A stretch of 64,000 nt of DNA, from the NCBI RefSeq assembly GCF_042675745.1, contig NZ_JBHTJM010000008.1, forward strand, positions 372,001-436,000. Reading direction: 5' to 3'. The translations under genes and the position numbers were made by a program. Below, one piece after another: positions 54,107 through 62,416 of this stretch. Below the pieces are notes generated by a model. The model was not told where the DNA came from. It searched no databases and saw nothing but the letters and a program-made list of their open reading frames with translations. Each line of letters opens with the position of its first letter. Position 1 is the first letter of the stretch. The stretch comes from Pseudofulvibacter geojedonensis (lineage in GTDB: Bacteria; Bacteroidota; Bacteroidia; Flavobacteriales; Flavobacteriaceae).

Positions 54107-55093
54107 ATGGCTAAAAAAATTAAAAAAATTGGAGTAATGACTTCAGGAGGTGATTCTCCAGGAATGAATGCTGCTATTAGGGCAGTAGTAAGGGCATGTG
54201 CTTACTATGATGTTAAGTGTATAGGTTATTATAGAGGGTATGAAGGAATGATAGATAATGACTTTATAGAATTATCACCTAGAAGTGTAAAAAATATAAT
54301 TAATAAAGGAGGGACTTTTTTAAAGTCTGCTAGATCTGAAGAATTTAGAACTCAACAAGGAAGAAAAAAGGCATATCAGAATCTAAAAAAATCAAAGGTA
54401 GATGCAATGGTTTTAATAGGTGGTGATGGAACCTTTACAGGAGGAGCTATGTTTAGTGAAGAATATGATATTCCTGTTGTTGGTGTACCAGGAACTATAG
54501 ACAATGATATCTGTGGAACTCAATATACCATAGGTTACGATACAGCTTTAAATACCGTTGTAGATGCCATAGATAAAATAAGAGATACAGCTAGTTCGCA
54601 TAATAGGTTGTTTTTTATAGAAGTAATGGGGCGTGATGCAGGTTTTATTGCTTTAAATAGTGGTGTAGGTGCAGGAGCAGAAGAAATATTAATACCAGAA
54701 GAAGACCAAAAGTTAGAAAAAGTCTTAGAGTCTCTTAAAAGAAGTAAACGTAGTGGTAAAACCTCTAGCATTGTAGTTGTGGCAGAAGGTGATAAAACAG
54801 GTGAAAATGTATTCGAATTGGCTAAGGCAGCTAAAGAGCAATTGCCTAGTTATAACCCAAGAGTAACAGTTTTAGGCCATTTACAAAGAGGAGGAACTCC
54901 AACTTGTTTTGATAGGGTTTTAGCTAGTAGGTTAGGAGTAAAATCAGTTGAGTTTTTGTTAGACGGACAAAGAGATATTATGGTAGGTTTAGAAAACAAT
55001 CAAGTAGTTGCGACACCTATTTCAGATATTGTAAATAGTGAGCATGATATCAATAGAGAATTATTGAGGATTTCTGACATATTATCGATTTAA
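54107..55093 (+). CDS. pfkA: ATP-dependent 6-phosphofructokinase
   Basis: Glycolytic enzyme that phosphorylates fructose 6-phosphate. In 328 residues it has 'GVMTSGGDSPGMNAAIRA' near 7, 'LIGGDGTFTGG' near 105, 'GVPGTIDNDICGT' near 127 and 'EVMGRDAGFIAL' near 170. The Gly in 'GGDGT' and the Gly of 'VPGT' indicate the ATP-using form; pyrophosphate enzymes usually carry Asp and Lys there. A purine-rich AGAGAGG lies 7 bases before the ATG, a possible Shine-Dalgarno sequence that is uncommon in this window. It is followed 30 bp later by gapA. Confidence 0.96.
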   Translation: MAKKIKKIGVMTSGGDSPGMNAAIRAVVRACAYYDVKCIGYYRGYEGMIDNDFIELSPRSVKNIINKGGTFLKSARSEEFRTQQGRKKAYQNLKKSKVDAMVLIGGDGTFTGGAMFSEEYDIPVVGVPGTIDNDICGTQYTIGYDTALNTVVDAIDKIRDTASSHNRLFFIEVMGRDAGFIALNSGVGAGAEEILIPEEDQKLEKVLESLKRSKRSGKTSSIVVVAEGDKTGENVFELAKAAKEQLPSYNPRVTVLGHLQRGGTPTCFDRVLASRLGVKSVEFLLDGQRDIMVGLENNQVVATPISDIVNSEHDINRELLRISDILSI

Positions 55094-55123
55094 TAAATTA
55101 AAAAAATCAGTGAAAATTAAAAT

Positions 55124-56122
55124 ATGATAAAAATAGGAATTAACGGATTCGGAAGGATCGGAAGGCTTGCTTTTAGAGCGGCAATGATGAAAGAAAATGT
55201 ACAAGTTGTTGCAATAAACGATTTGTTAGAGGTAGATTATTTAGCTTATTTATTAAAATATGACTCTGTACATGGACGCTTTGATGGAACTATAGAAGTG
55301 AAAAATGATAAGTTAATTGTAAACGGTAATGAAATACGCATAACAGCAGAACGTAATCCTGCCAATATACAATGGAATCAGGTAGGAGCAGAATATGTTT
55401 TAGAATGCACAGGTTTTTTTACAACAATAGATAAAGCTAAAGCTCATTTAGAAGATAATGGAGTAAAGAGAGTATTGGTATCTGCTCCATCTAAAGATGC
55501 TCCTATGTTTGTAATGGGGGTGAATAATGAGACTATGAAACCTTCAGATACGGTTGTTTCTAATGCTTCTTGTACTACTAACTGTTTAGCTCCGTTGGTT
55601 AAAATTATTAATGATAATTTTGGTTTTGCAGAAGGTTTAATGACTACTGTTCATGCGGCTACTTCTACTCAAAAAACAGTAGACGGTCCTTCAAGTAAGT
55701 GGACTAGAGGTAGAGCTGCCATGAATAATATAATTCCAACTTCTACAGGAGCAGCTGTTGCAGTAACAAAAGTAATTCCAGAACTAAAAGGAAAACTAAC
55801 CGGAATGGCCTTTAGAGTTCCAACGGCAGATGTTTCTGTGGTAGATTTAACAGTAAAAACAGAAAAGGCAACCTCATTAAAAGAAATTGAAAAAGCTATT
55901 GAAAAAGCAGCTAATGGAAGCTTGAAAGGAATTGTTGGTTTTGAAACAGATCCTGTGGTTTCTCAAGATTTTGTGAGCGATACCAGAACTTCAATTTTTG
56001 ACAGTCAGGCATCTATGGAGTTAAATTCCAATTTTTTTAAACTAGTAGCTTGGTATGATAATGAGTTCGGTTACGCAAATAAATTAGTTGATTTAGCAGT
56101 GTATAGCGTGAGTTTGGATTAA
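55124..56122 (+). CDS. gapA: Glyceraldehyde-3-phosphate dehydrogenase, type I
   Basis: Glycolytic oxidoreductase, 332 residues. The NAD-binding 'INGFGRIGRLAFRAAM' opens the protein; 'AINDLLEVDYLAYLLKYDSV' near 31 includes the Asp that favours NAD+; the catalytic Cys is in 'SNASCTTNCLAPL' near 148, with the partner His in 'MTTVHAATSTQKTVDG' near 175. It lies between pfkA and the sugar-kinase-like gene with gaps of 30 and 27 bp and no terminator, so the three form a sugar-metabolism operon. Confidence 0.97.
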   Translation: MIKIGINGFGRIGRLAFRAAMMKENVQVVAINDLLEVDYLAYLLKYDSVHGRFDGTIEVKNDKLIVNGNEIRITAERNPANIQWNQVGAEYVLECTGFFTTIDKAKAHLEDNGVKRVLVSAPSKDAPMFVMGVNNETMKPSDTVVSNASCTTNCLAPLVKIINDNFGFAEGLMTTVHAATSTQKTVDGPSSKWTRGRAAMNNIIPTSTGAAVAVTKVIPELKGKLTGMAFRVPTADVSVVDLTVKTEKATSLKEIEKAIEKAANGSLKGIVGFETDPVVSQDFVSDTRTSIFDSQASMELNSNFFKLVAWYDNEFGYANKLVDLAVYSVSLD

Positions 56123-56136
56123 AAAATATATAATGC

Positions 56137-56144
56137 AGAAGGAG
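56137..56144 (+). promoter_or_regulatory. Canonical Shine-Dalgarno-like site before the GlcNAc-kinase-like gene
   Basis: AGAAGGAG stands 5 bases before the ATG at 56150. Most genes in this window have no such sequence, as is usual in Bacteroidota, so this is exceptional. It supports the chosen start. Confidence 0.5.
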
Positions 56145-56149
56145 TAAGT

Positions 56150-57001
56150 ATGATACTAATAGCAGATAGTGGTTCAACCAAAACAGATTGGGTATTGTTA
56201 AATACACAAAAAGAAATAGTAACTAAAGTCAATACAAAGGGTTTAAATCCAACCGTGTTTTCTGAGTCAGATCTATATACTACAATTACCTCTGGAAAGG
56301 AAATTATGAAGTATGTTGACGATATTTCTTTTGTTTATGTCTATGCTGCTGGTTGTGGTACAGAAAGACCAAAGAAAAAGTTAATAGCACTATTAGATGA
56401 AATTTTTCCTAATGCCAATGTATTAGTAAAAGAAGATATTTATGCAGCAGCATATGCAGTTTCTAATGGTAAAGAAGGTATAGTATCTATTTTAGGAACA
56501 GGAAGTAACTGTTGTTATTTTGATGGAAAAACAGAAATAGTGAGTAAAGTTCCATCTTTAGGGTATATGCTTATGGATGATGCATCTGGAAACTATTTTG
56601 GACGAATTTTACTAAGAGATTATTTTTACAAGACAATGCCTAAAAAGCTTCACGATATGTTTCAGGAGGAATTTAATTTATTTCCTGATGATGTGAAGTT
56701 GAATTTATATGAAAAGCCTCATCCTAATGCTTTCTTAGCTAAACACGCTTCTTTTTTAGTAAAACATAAGAAAGAAGCGTATTGTGCTCAAATAATTAAA
56801 AGAGGTTTTGCTGATTTTATAGAAAATCAAATAACTCAATACGATAGAGTTTATGATTTGCCAATACACTTTATAGGTAGTATTTCATATTTACTTCAAG
56901 ATGAACTAAAAACGGCGTTAAAGTCATTCAGACTCAACGCCGGTAATTTTATACAAAAACCAATAGAAGGTTTAGTAGAGTATCATAAAAAAGTAAGCTA
57001 G
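56150..57001 (+). CDS. BadF/BadG/BcrA/BcrD-family ATPase, N-acetylglucosamine-kinase-like
   Basis: A 283-residue actin-fold (ASKHA) kinase. The phosphate-1 loop is 'ILIADSGSTKTDWVLLN' at residue 2, the phosphate-2 loop 'VSILGTGSNCCYFDGK' near 115 and the adenosine motif 'IHFIGSISYLLQDEL' near 242. 'GYMLMDDASGNYFGR' near 142 resembles the sugar-binding segment of GlcNAc kinases, which recycle amino sugars. Position after pfkA and gapA agrees with sugar phosphorylation. It abuts the convergent ridA gene with no bases between the stops. Confidence 0.82.
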   Translation: MILIADSGSTKTDWVLLNTQKEIVTKVNTKGLNPTVFSESDLYTTITSGKEIMKYVDDISFVYVYAAGCGTERPKKKLIALLDEIFPNANVLVKEDIYAAAYAVSNGKEGIVSILGTGSNCCYFDGKTEIVSKVPSLGYMLMDDASGNYFGRILLRDYFYKTMPKKLHDMFQEEFNLFPDDVKLNLYEKPHPNAFLAKHASFLVKHKKEAYCAQIIKRGFADFIENQITQYDRVYDLPIHFIGSISYLLQDELKTALKSFRLNAGNFIQKPIEGLVEYHKKVS

Positions 57002-57388
57002 CTATTTAATAGCTACCATAGAAATTTCCACATTTACGTTTTTAGGTAAACAGGCAACTTCTACTGTTTCTCTAGCAGGAGCAGTTGCTTCATTAAAATA
57101 TTCGCCATAAACAGCATTAATCTTACTAAAGTTGTTCATGTCTGATATGAATATTGATGTTTTAATAACATTTTCAAAATTCATATCTGCTGCTTGTAAA
57201 ACAGCTTTCATATTGTCCATTACTTGTTTTGTTTCAACTTCTATAGTATCCATTACCAGTTCCATGGTTTCAGGATTTAAGGCAATTTGCCCCGATGTAT
57301 ATAAAGTGTTTTCGTTAACAAGTACTGCTTGATTATATGGTCCAATAGGAGCAGGAGCATTTGCTGTAGTAATAATTCTTTTTGTCAT
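57002..57388 (-). CDS. ridA: RidA-family enamine/imine deaminase
   Basis: A 128-residue cytosolic enzyme of the YjgF/YER057c/UK114 family, which hydrolyses reactive 2-aminoacrylate and related enamines from PLP enzymes. 'APAPIGPYNQAVLVNENTL' near residue 11, 'YTSGQIALNPETMELV' near 30 and the C-terminal 'ARETVEVACLPKNVNVEI' near 105, which has the Arg and Glu used in catalysis, are diagnostic. It follows lptD by 20 bp on the same strand and is probably co-transcribed with it. Confidence 0.93.
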   Translation of the reverse strand: MTKRIITTANAPAPIGPYNQAVLVNENTLYTSGQIALNPETMELVMDTIEVETKQVMDNMKAVLQAADMNFENVIKTSIFISDMNNFSKINAVYGEYFNEATAPARETVEVACLPKNVNVEISMVAIK

Positions 57389-57408
57389 ACTGGTTTTGGG
57401 TTTTAGAT

Positions 57409-60132
57409 TTAATTAATAACCTTATCTCTTTCTCTACGTTTTTCCCATTTTATATCACTTAAAACAGAAGATTTAATACCTATAAAGAAAAACCATGATT
57501 TCTGTAGTCCGAAAGGAAACCACTGGAAATTCATTTTCCAACTTAATAGATCTCTTTCAAACCTTAAGTTGGTAGCAGTAATACCTTTTTGTTTAAAATC
57601 ATATCCAGAACTAACTCCTACTTTCCATCGAGGTGATAGCTCAACATCTCCAGATGCCATAAGAGAGTTTCTAGATATTTCATTCTGTCTGGCAAAATTA
57701 TTGTAGGCTGCAGAATAAGCTAAACGCAAACTCCAAGGAATTTTATAATTATATAGTTTAACATCTTTTTGTTCATCATCTTCATTATCGTCAAAACTAG
57801 ATTTGCTTAAATCCCCATTTCTTTGTCCTAACAAGTCTTCTGTATTATTAAGGGTTGTAGATGTATTGGGATCTGAGTTTTTATTGTCACTTTTTTTGTC
57901 AAAATCTGAACTTGAAAACGAATAATTTAATGTGAAGTTAGCGTTAGTAAGTCTAAACAAACTTCCCCCGTTATCAATATTAAATTTATCTATACGAGTA
58001 TTATTATTGTCTAGAGCATAAGGGTCTAAGCTCATACCAAAGTTAATGTTCATTTTATTTTTCATTAACTGGGTACCTCCAGAGATAGCTACTGGGCTAA
58101 TTTGTAAAGAATCTCCAGCTAAGTTGTACGATGTAGAAATGTTTAGGTTGTTTAAGATACTTACTTTTCTGTATTTTATTTCTGTAGAATCTGTCTCTTT
58201 TTCTCTAACTTTTGCTTCAATAGAGTTGCCAATTCCTAAGCCAATAGAACTTGAATAAGTTTTACCAGGACTACCATAAATAGAATTTTCAAACGGACTA
58301 TATTCTATTGTTTCAAAGCGTTGAGTACCATCAGCATCAGTAACTTCTTTTAAATATTGCTCATAATAAAAGTCAAAAGAAGGATTTACATTGTAGCTAA
58401 TACTTGGTCTTACTACGTGTCTTATTGCTTTAATTTTTTTTCCGGAATCTTCTTTGTCAAAATTATACATACCGTATAGGGTGGTACCAACACTAGAAGA
58501 GAAATTATAAGTTCTATAACTAGCAAAGCCATTATCTACTTCAGTTACTTCTTTGTTTAGAGTGTTATCGTAAAATTTCCTAACTTTTTCAAAATTCCAA
58601 ACTTCGTTATATGTTCCTCCGGCACTAACACTTAAATAATCAAATACTTTAAAGTTGGTATTAACAGGTATAGAGTGTCTAATTCCCATTTTGGCATCAT
58701 CAAACATTTCTTTTTTAAAGAAGAATTCATCAGTAGTATTAATTCTATTCTGTCCAGTAAAAGAGTATTGAAAATTAATATTTTGAATGATTCCCTTTTT
58801 GCTGCCTGTTTTAGGTTCAAAAGGGTAAATACGGTTAATACTACCTTGAACATTAGGTAGGCTCATATTAATCTGTTCTGTATTGGTGTTTTGTGAGTGC
58901 GTTGCCGTAGCAGAAAAATTTGCTCCTAAACTTCCTGGAAAAGATTTGTTATAAGAAATAGACGAACTTAAAGTATTGGTTAGATTATTACCAATATTGA
59001 ATTGATTAATAGAGTTGTTGTAATAATTACTAGACCCTAAGTTTACAGAGGCAGAAAAACGAGAATTAGGGTTTGCTTTGGCATCTTGACTATGAGACCA
59101 GCGAATATTATAAATTGTAGATTTGCTATAATCAGGAAACCCCCTTTCGCTATTAATCAAGTTTTCATATCTAAAACTAAACTGACCGTTAAACTTATAG
59201 TTAACCTTATAGTTAGAACTCAAATTATACCCATAACTACCATTGGTGTAATAATCTCCTAATAAAGTTAAATCAAAATAGTCGTTTATAGCAAAATAGT
59301 AACCTCCGTTTTGAAGAAAATACCCTCTGTTGCTATTCTCTCCAAAAGTAGGGACTATAAAACCTGAAGCTCGATCTTCTGTTAATGGAAAATAGGCAAA
59401 AGGTATACCTATAGGGGTAGGTATTTGATAAATATACATATTAGCAAACCCGCTTACGATTTTCTTTTTAGGAACAAATTTCCCTTTTCTTATTCGTATG
59501 TGATATTCGGGGTCATCTAAATCCTTAGAGGTAGTGAGCCATGCCTCTTTAATAAAAATGGTAGAATCGTTTACTTTTTTAGTAATTGCAGCTTTAACAT
59601 TCATACCGTTTTGCTCAGTACGTGAGTTAAAAACTAATGCTTTTTGAGTGTTAAAGTTATAGCGAATAGAGTCAGGTTCTACTTCGCTATCACCTTGTTT
59701 AAAAATAGGACGCTGTATATAACCTGTAGAATCTTTAATACCAAAAGCATATACCTCACTTTTAGCATAATTTATGATGATTTTACCTGCTTTAATATTC
59801 ATGTCTTCGTAGCTAATTTCAGCATTGTTGTATAAATACATTTGCTTTTCTCTACGGTTAATTTTGATATAATCTGTTGCTTTATAATTTACAACATCAG
59901 TAAGAGTTTCTTTTACTTTAATAGAATCTTTAGGGCGAATGGTGTCTACTTCTTTGGTGTTAAGCTGATCAAATTCTGTAGACTTAGGCATTTTAGTAAC
60001 TTCTTTTTCAATAGCTGTGTCGTCTCCCTTTATAGGTATACCTGACTTTGGTATATCTTGCCCGAATGCAGTATTGTTAATAAACAAGGTTAAAAATGTT
60101 ACTAAAAGTATATGTAAGCTTTTTGTCTGCAA
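57409..60132 (-). CDS. lptD: LPS-assembly outer-membrane protein LptD
   Basis: Outer-membrane barrel that inserts lipopolysaccharide into the outer leaflet with LptE. From the TTG at 60132 the protein has 907 residues with a signal peptide ('LHILLVTFLTLFINN', ending near 'AFGQD'). An OstA-like jellyroll lies at about residues 75-190 ('YKATDYIKINRREKQMYLYN', 'INYAKSEVYAFGI'), followed by the barrel ('GIPFAYFPLTEDRASGFIVP' onward). A longer frame exists from a TTG at 60183, but that TTG is itself part of the -33 element, so the shorter start is preferred. It is larger than the E. coli protein (about 784) but normal for the phylum. Confidence 0.9.
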   Translation of the reverse strand: MQTKSLHILLVTFLTLFINNTAFGQDIPKSGIPIKGDDTAIEKEVTKMPKSTEFDQLNTKEVDTIRPKDSIKVKETLTDVVNYKATDYIKINRREKQMYLYNNAEISYEDMNIKAGKIIINYAKSEVYAFGIKDSTGYIQRPIFKQGDSEVEPDSIRYNFNTQKALVFNSRTEQNGMNVKAAITKKVNDSTIFIKEAWLTTSKDLDDPEYHIRIRKGKFVPKKKIVSGFANMYIYQIPTPIGIPFAYFPLTEDRASGFIVPTFGENSNRGYFLQNGGYYFAINDYFDLTLLGDYYTNGSYGYNLSSNYKVNYKFNGQFSFRYENLINSERGFPDYSKSTIYNIRWSHSQDAKANPNSRFSASVNLGSSNYYNNSINQFNIGNNLTNTLSSSISYNKSFPGSLGANFSATATHSQNTNTEQINMSLPNVQGSINRIYPFEPKTGSKKGIIQNINFQYSFTGQNRINTTDEFFFKKEMFDDAKMGIRHSIPVNTNFKVFDYLSVSAGGTYNEVWNFEKVRKFYDNTLNKEVTEVDNGFASYRTYNFSSSVGTTLYGMYNFDKEDSGKKIKAIRHVVRPSISYNVNPSFDFYYEQYLKEVTDADGTQRFETIEYSPFENSIYGSPGKTYSSSIGLGIGNSIEAKVREKETDSTEIKYRKVSILNNLNISTSYNLAGDSLQISPVAISGGTQLMKNKMNINFGMSLDPYALDNNNTRIDKFNIDNGGSLFRLTNANFTLNYSFSSSDFDKKSDNKNSDPNTSTTLNNTEDLLGQRNGDLSKSSFDDNEDDEQKDVKLYNYKIPWSLRLAYSAAYNNFARQNEISRNSLMASGDVELSPRWKVGVSSGYDFKQKGITATNLRFERDLLSWKMNFQWFPFGLQKSWFFFIGIKSSVLSDIKWEKRRERDKVIN

Positions 60133-60152
60133 GTCTATATCTACTATTTTTG

Positions 60153-60184
60153 TAAAAGTATGGCTTAGTTTTTGGAGTGTCAAA
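60153..60184 (-). promoter_or_regulatory. Promoter of lptD
   Basis: On the minus strand TTTG (60184-60181) and TACTTTTA (60160-60153) are separated by exactly 20 bp. Transcription would begin near 60147, upstream of the TTG start at 60132. It overlaps the divergent amidase promoter. Confidence 0.6.
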
Positions 60185-60202
60185 CATACAAATATATTTT
60201 TG
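60171..60202 (+). promoter_or_regulatory. Promoter of the amidase gene
   Basis: TTTG at 60171-60174 and TATTTTTG at 60195-60202 (TAnnTTTG) are 20 bp apart, a full flavobacterial promoter ending 38 bp before the ATG at 60241. Its -33 element lies inside the lptD promoter on the other strand. Confidence 0.7.
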
Positions 60203-60240
60203 GCTAGTTTTTATTTTTTAGAAAATTTTAGGTTCAGTTT

Positions 60241-61365
60241 ATGAAAGAATTAAGGAAAGACTCTTTTTGGGTTGTAATATTGTTTTTAGTTGTATTTTTT
60301 GAAGGTTTTACGCCTGTATTTGCTCAACAAAAACACAATAAAGCATTTACAATAATGATTGACCCTGGTCATGGAGGAAAAGATACAGGTACACCAGGTA
60401 CTGGAAGGTACAAAACTGGTGAAAAAGATATAGCCCTAGATGTGTCGTTAGCTTTAGGGAAAAAACTAAAAGCAGAACTTTCTAATGTTAACGTGGTATA
60501 TACAAGAACTACAGATGTTTATCCTACTTTACAGGGAAGGGCGGCAAAAACAAATAAAGCAGATGCAGATTTATTTATATCAATACATTGCAATGCTCAA
60601 CCGTTAAAAAATAAAAAATTGGGAGGACCTGCTAATGGTTCAGAAACATTTGTTTTAGGATTACATAAAAACGAAGCCAATTTAGAGGTTGCAAAAAGAG
60701 AGAACTCGGTAATTTTTTTAGAAGAAAATTATGAAGAGAACTATGAGGGGTTTGATCCAAATTCTCCTGAATCGTTAATAGCCCTAACCTTAATGCAAGA
60801 AGAATATTTAGAGCAAAGTATAGAAATAGCTTCTTATATAGAAAATGAGTTTGTTGTTACAGCAAAAAGAAAGAGTAGAGGAGTTAAGCAAGCTGGATTT
60901 TGGGTGTTGTCTAAAACTTACATGCCTAGTGTATTGGTAGAATTAGGCTTTTTAACGCATTTAAAAGAAGAAAAATTTTTGAATTCAAAAAAAGGAAAAG
61001 ATGTAATGACTTTAGCACTTTTTAAGGCTATTAAGAAATATGTAGCTAAAAGAGTTAATGTAGAAAAAACGCAAAAAAGTACTGGTTCAGTTACTTCAGA
61101 TAGCAAAGACAAAGGCTTGGTGTTTAAAGTTCAATTAGCTGCTAGTTCTAGAGAATTGGCTTTAAAACCGTATAATTTTAATGGTTTAGATGAATTGTCT
61201 AAAGAGAAAACTGGAAAAATTTACCGCTATTTTACAGGAGCAACCAGTAGTTATTCTAAAATTAAAGAAGTGCTTAAGCAGGCCAAAAATAAAAAATACA
61301 AAGACGCATATATAGTAGCTTATAAAAACGGAAAGAAAATTTCTCTTAGCGAAGCGATTAAATAA
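60241..61365 (+). CDS. N-acetylmuramoyl-L-alanine amidase with C-terminal SPOR-like domain
   Basis: A 374-residue exported cell-wall hydrolase that cleaves the amide bond between muramic acid and the stem peptide. A signal peptide ends near 'TPVFAQQK' (residue 30). The amidase_3 zinc site is complete: His in 'MIDPGHGGKDTG' near 40, Glu in 'TGEKDIALD' near 61, His in 'FISIHCNAQ' near 117, and the catalytic Glu in 'SVLVELGFLTH' near 234. The C-terminal 'LVFKVQLAASSREL' near 297 to the end looks like a SPOR domain, which binds denuded septal glycan, so a role in cell division is likely. Confidence 0.93.
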   Translation: MKELRKDSFWVVILFLVVFFEGFTPVFAQQKHNKAFTIMIDPGHGGKDTGTPGTGRYKTGEKDIALDVSLALGKKLKAELSNVNVVYTRTTDVYPTLQGRAAKTNKADADLFISIHCNAQPLKNKKLGGPANGSETFVLGLHKNEANLEVAKRENSVIFLEENYEENYEGFDPNSPESLIALTLMQEEYLEQSIEIASYIENEFVVTAKRKSRGVKQAGFWVLSKTYMPSVLVELGFLTHLKEEKFLNSKKGKDVMTLALFKAIKKYVAKRVNVEKTQKSTGSVTSDSKDKGLVFKVQLAASSRELALKPYNFNGLDELSKEKTGKIYRYFTGATSSYSKIKEVLKQAKNKKYKDAYIVAYKNGKKISLSEAIK

Positions 61366-61414
61366 TTACCTTTTTATTAACAATTTTATGTGCAATATCT
61401 TGCGCTAAAATAGA

Positions 61415-61444
61415 TTGCTTCTAAGGAAAATATTAGTAATTTTG
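61415..61444 (+). promoter_or_regulatory. Promoter of the MCE gene
   Basis: TTG at 61415-61417 and TAATTTTG at 61437-61444 (perfect TAnnTTTG) are 19 bp apart. The box ends 24 bp before the TTG start codon at 61469. Confidence 0.65.
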
Positions 61445-61468
61445 TTTGCGAACTAATATTCAGACATT

Positions 61469-62398
61469 TTGAAACTATCTAGAGAAATAAAAACAGCCAT
61501 ATTAATGCTGGCTGCTATCTTTTTGTTCATCTTCGGTTTTAGTTATTTAAAAGGGAAAAACCTATTTGGTAACGAACAACTATACTACACAACTTTTGAA
61601 TACAATGCTTTAGCAAAAGGAGCTATTGTAACTTTAAAGGGAAATCCAATAGGAAAAGTTGAACAAATAAAATACGATTTCGAGAAAAACAAAACAGTTG
61701 TCGCTTTTAGTGTTTCAGAATCGTTTCAATTTTCTAAGAATAGTTTAGTTAAAATGTATGAAACTGGATTAATGTCTGGTAACGGATTGGCAATTATTCC
61801 AGCCAAAGAAGGAGAAAGAGCTGTGCCAGGAGATTTTTTAAAATCTCAGATTCAGAAGGGATTGGTAACATCTTTAAAAGAAAATTTTTCAGGTTTAAGT
61901 ACTGGTTTAGATGTAACATTAAAATCAGCAGATACTTTATTGCACAACTTAAATGCTTTAGTAGAAGACGATTCTGAAAAAGGTTTGAAGAATGCAATTG
62001 CTGAATTGAATAAGACCATGAAGTCTTTTAAAAACTTATCATATAGTTTAAATGGTGTTTTAACTATGGAAGAAAGTAAACTGAATAAAATGATAATTAG
62101 TTTTACTAATACTGGAGAAAAGTTCGGTAAACTAGTAGACTCATTAGAACAGGCAAATTTAGGAGCTACCGTTGCTAATCTAGATAAAACTCTTACTAAT
62201 TTAAACAGGGTTCTTGAAGGAATTAATGCTGGAGAAGGAACCATGGGTAAATTAATGAAGGATGAAAAATTATATAATAATTTTGAAGCCGCTTCTAAAG
62301 AGTTAGAAGAATTGTTGAGAGACATTAAGCTTCACCCTAAAAGATATTTTAGAATTTTATCTAAAAAAGAAATTCCTTACGAACAAGAGAAGAACTAA
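61469..62398 (+). CDS. MlaD/MCE-family lipid-transport protein
   Basis: A 309-residue periplasmic protein anchored by an N-terminal membrane segment ('TAILMLAAIFLFIFGFSYLK', residues 9-28). The MCE domain follows ('FEYNALAKGAIVTLKGNPIG' near 43, 'VKMYETGLMSGNGLAIIP' near 93). The C-terminal half is helical and Asn/Leu-rich with coiled-coil character ('NLDKTLTNLNRVLEGINAGE' near 232). MCE proteins carry lipids between the membranes together with an MlaE/MlaF transporter, which is not in this window. The start is TTG, supported by the promoter just upstream. Confidence 0.9.
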   Translation: MKLSREIKTAILMLAAIFLFIFGFSYLKGKNLFGNEQLYYTTFEYNALAKGAIVTLKGNPIGKVEQIKYDFEKNKTVVAFSVSESFQFSKNSLVKMYETGLMSGNGLAIIPAKEGERAVPGDFLKSQIQKGLVTSLKENFSGLSTGLDVTLKSADTLLHNLNALVEDDSEKGLKNAIAELNKTMKSFKNLSYSLNGVLTMEESKLNKMIISFTNTGEKFGKLVDSLEQANLGATVANLDKTLTNLNRVLEGINAGEGTMGKLMKDEKLYNNFEAASKELEELLRDIKLHPKRYFRILSKKEIPYEQEKN

Positions 62399-62416
62399 AA
62401 ACTAACAACTCAATTT

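Noticed and set aside
60133..60183. Longer N-terminus of LptD from the TTG at 60183
   Set aside because: That TTG is the -33 element of a well-spaced promoter, and the shorter start gives a normal signal peptide.
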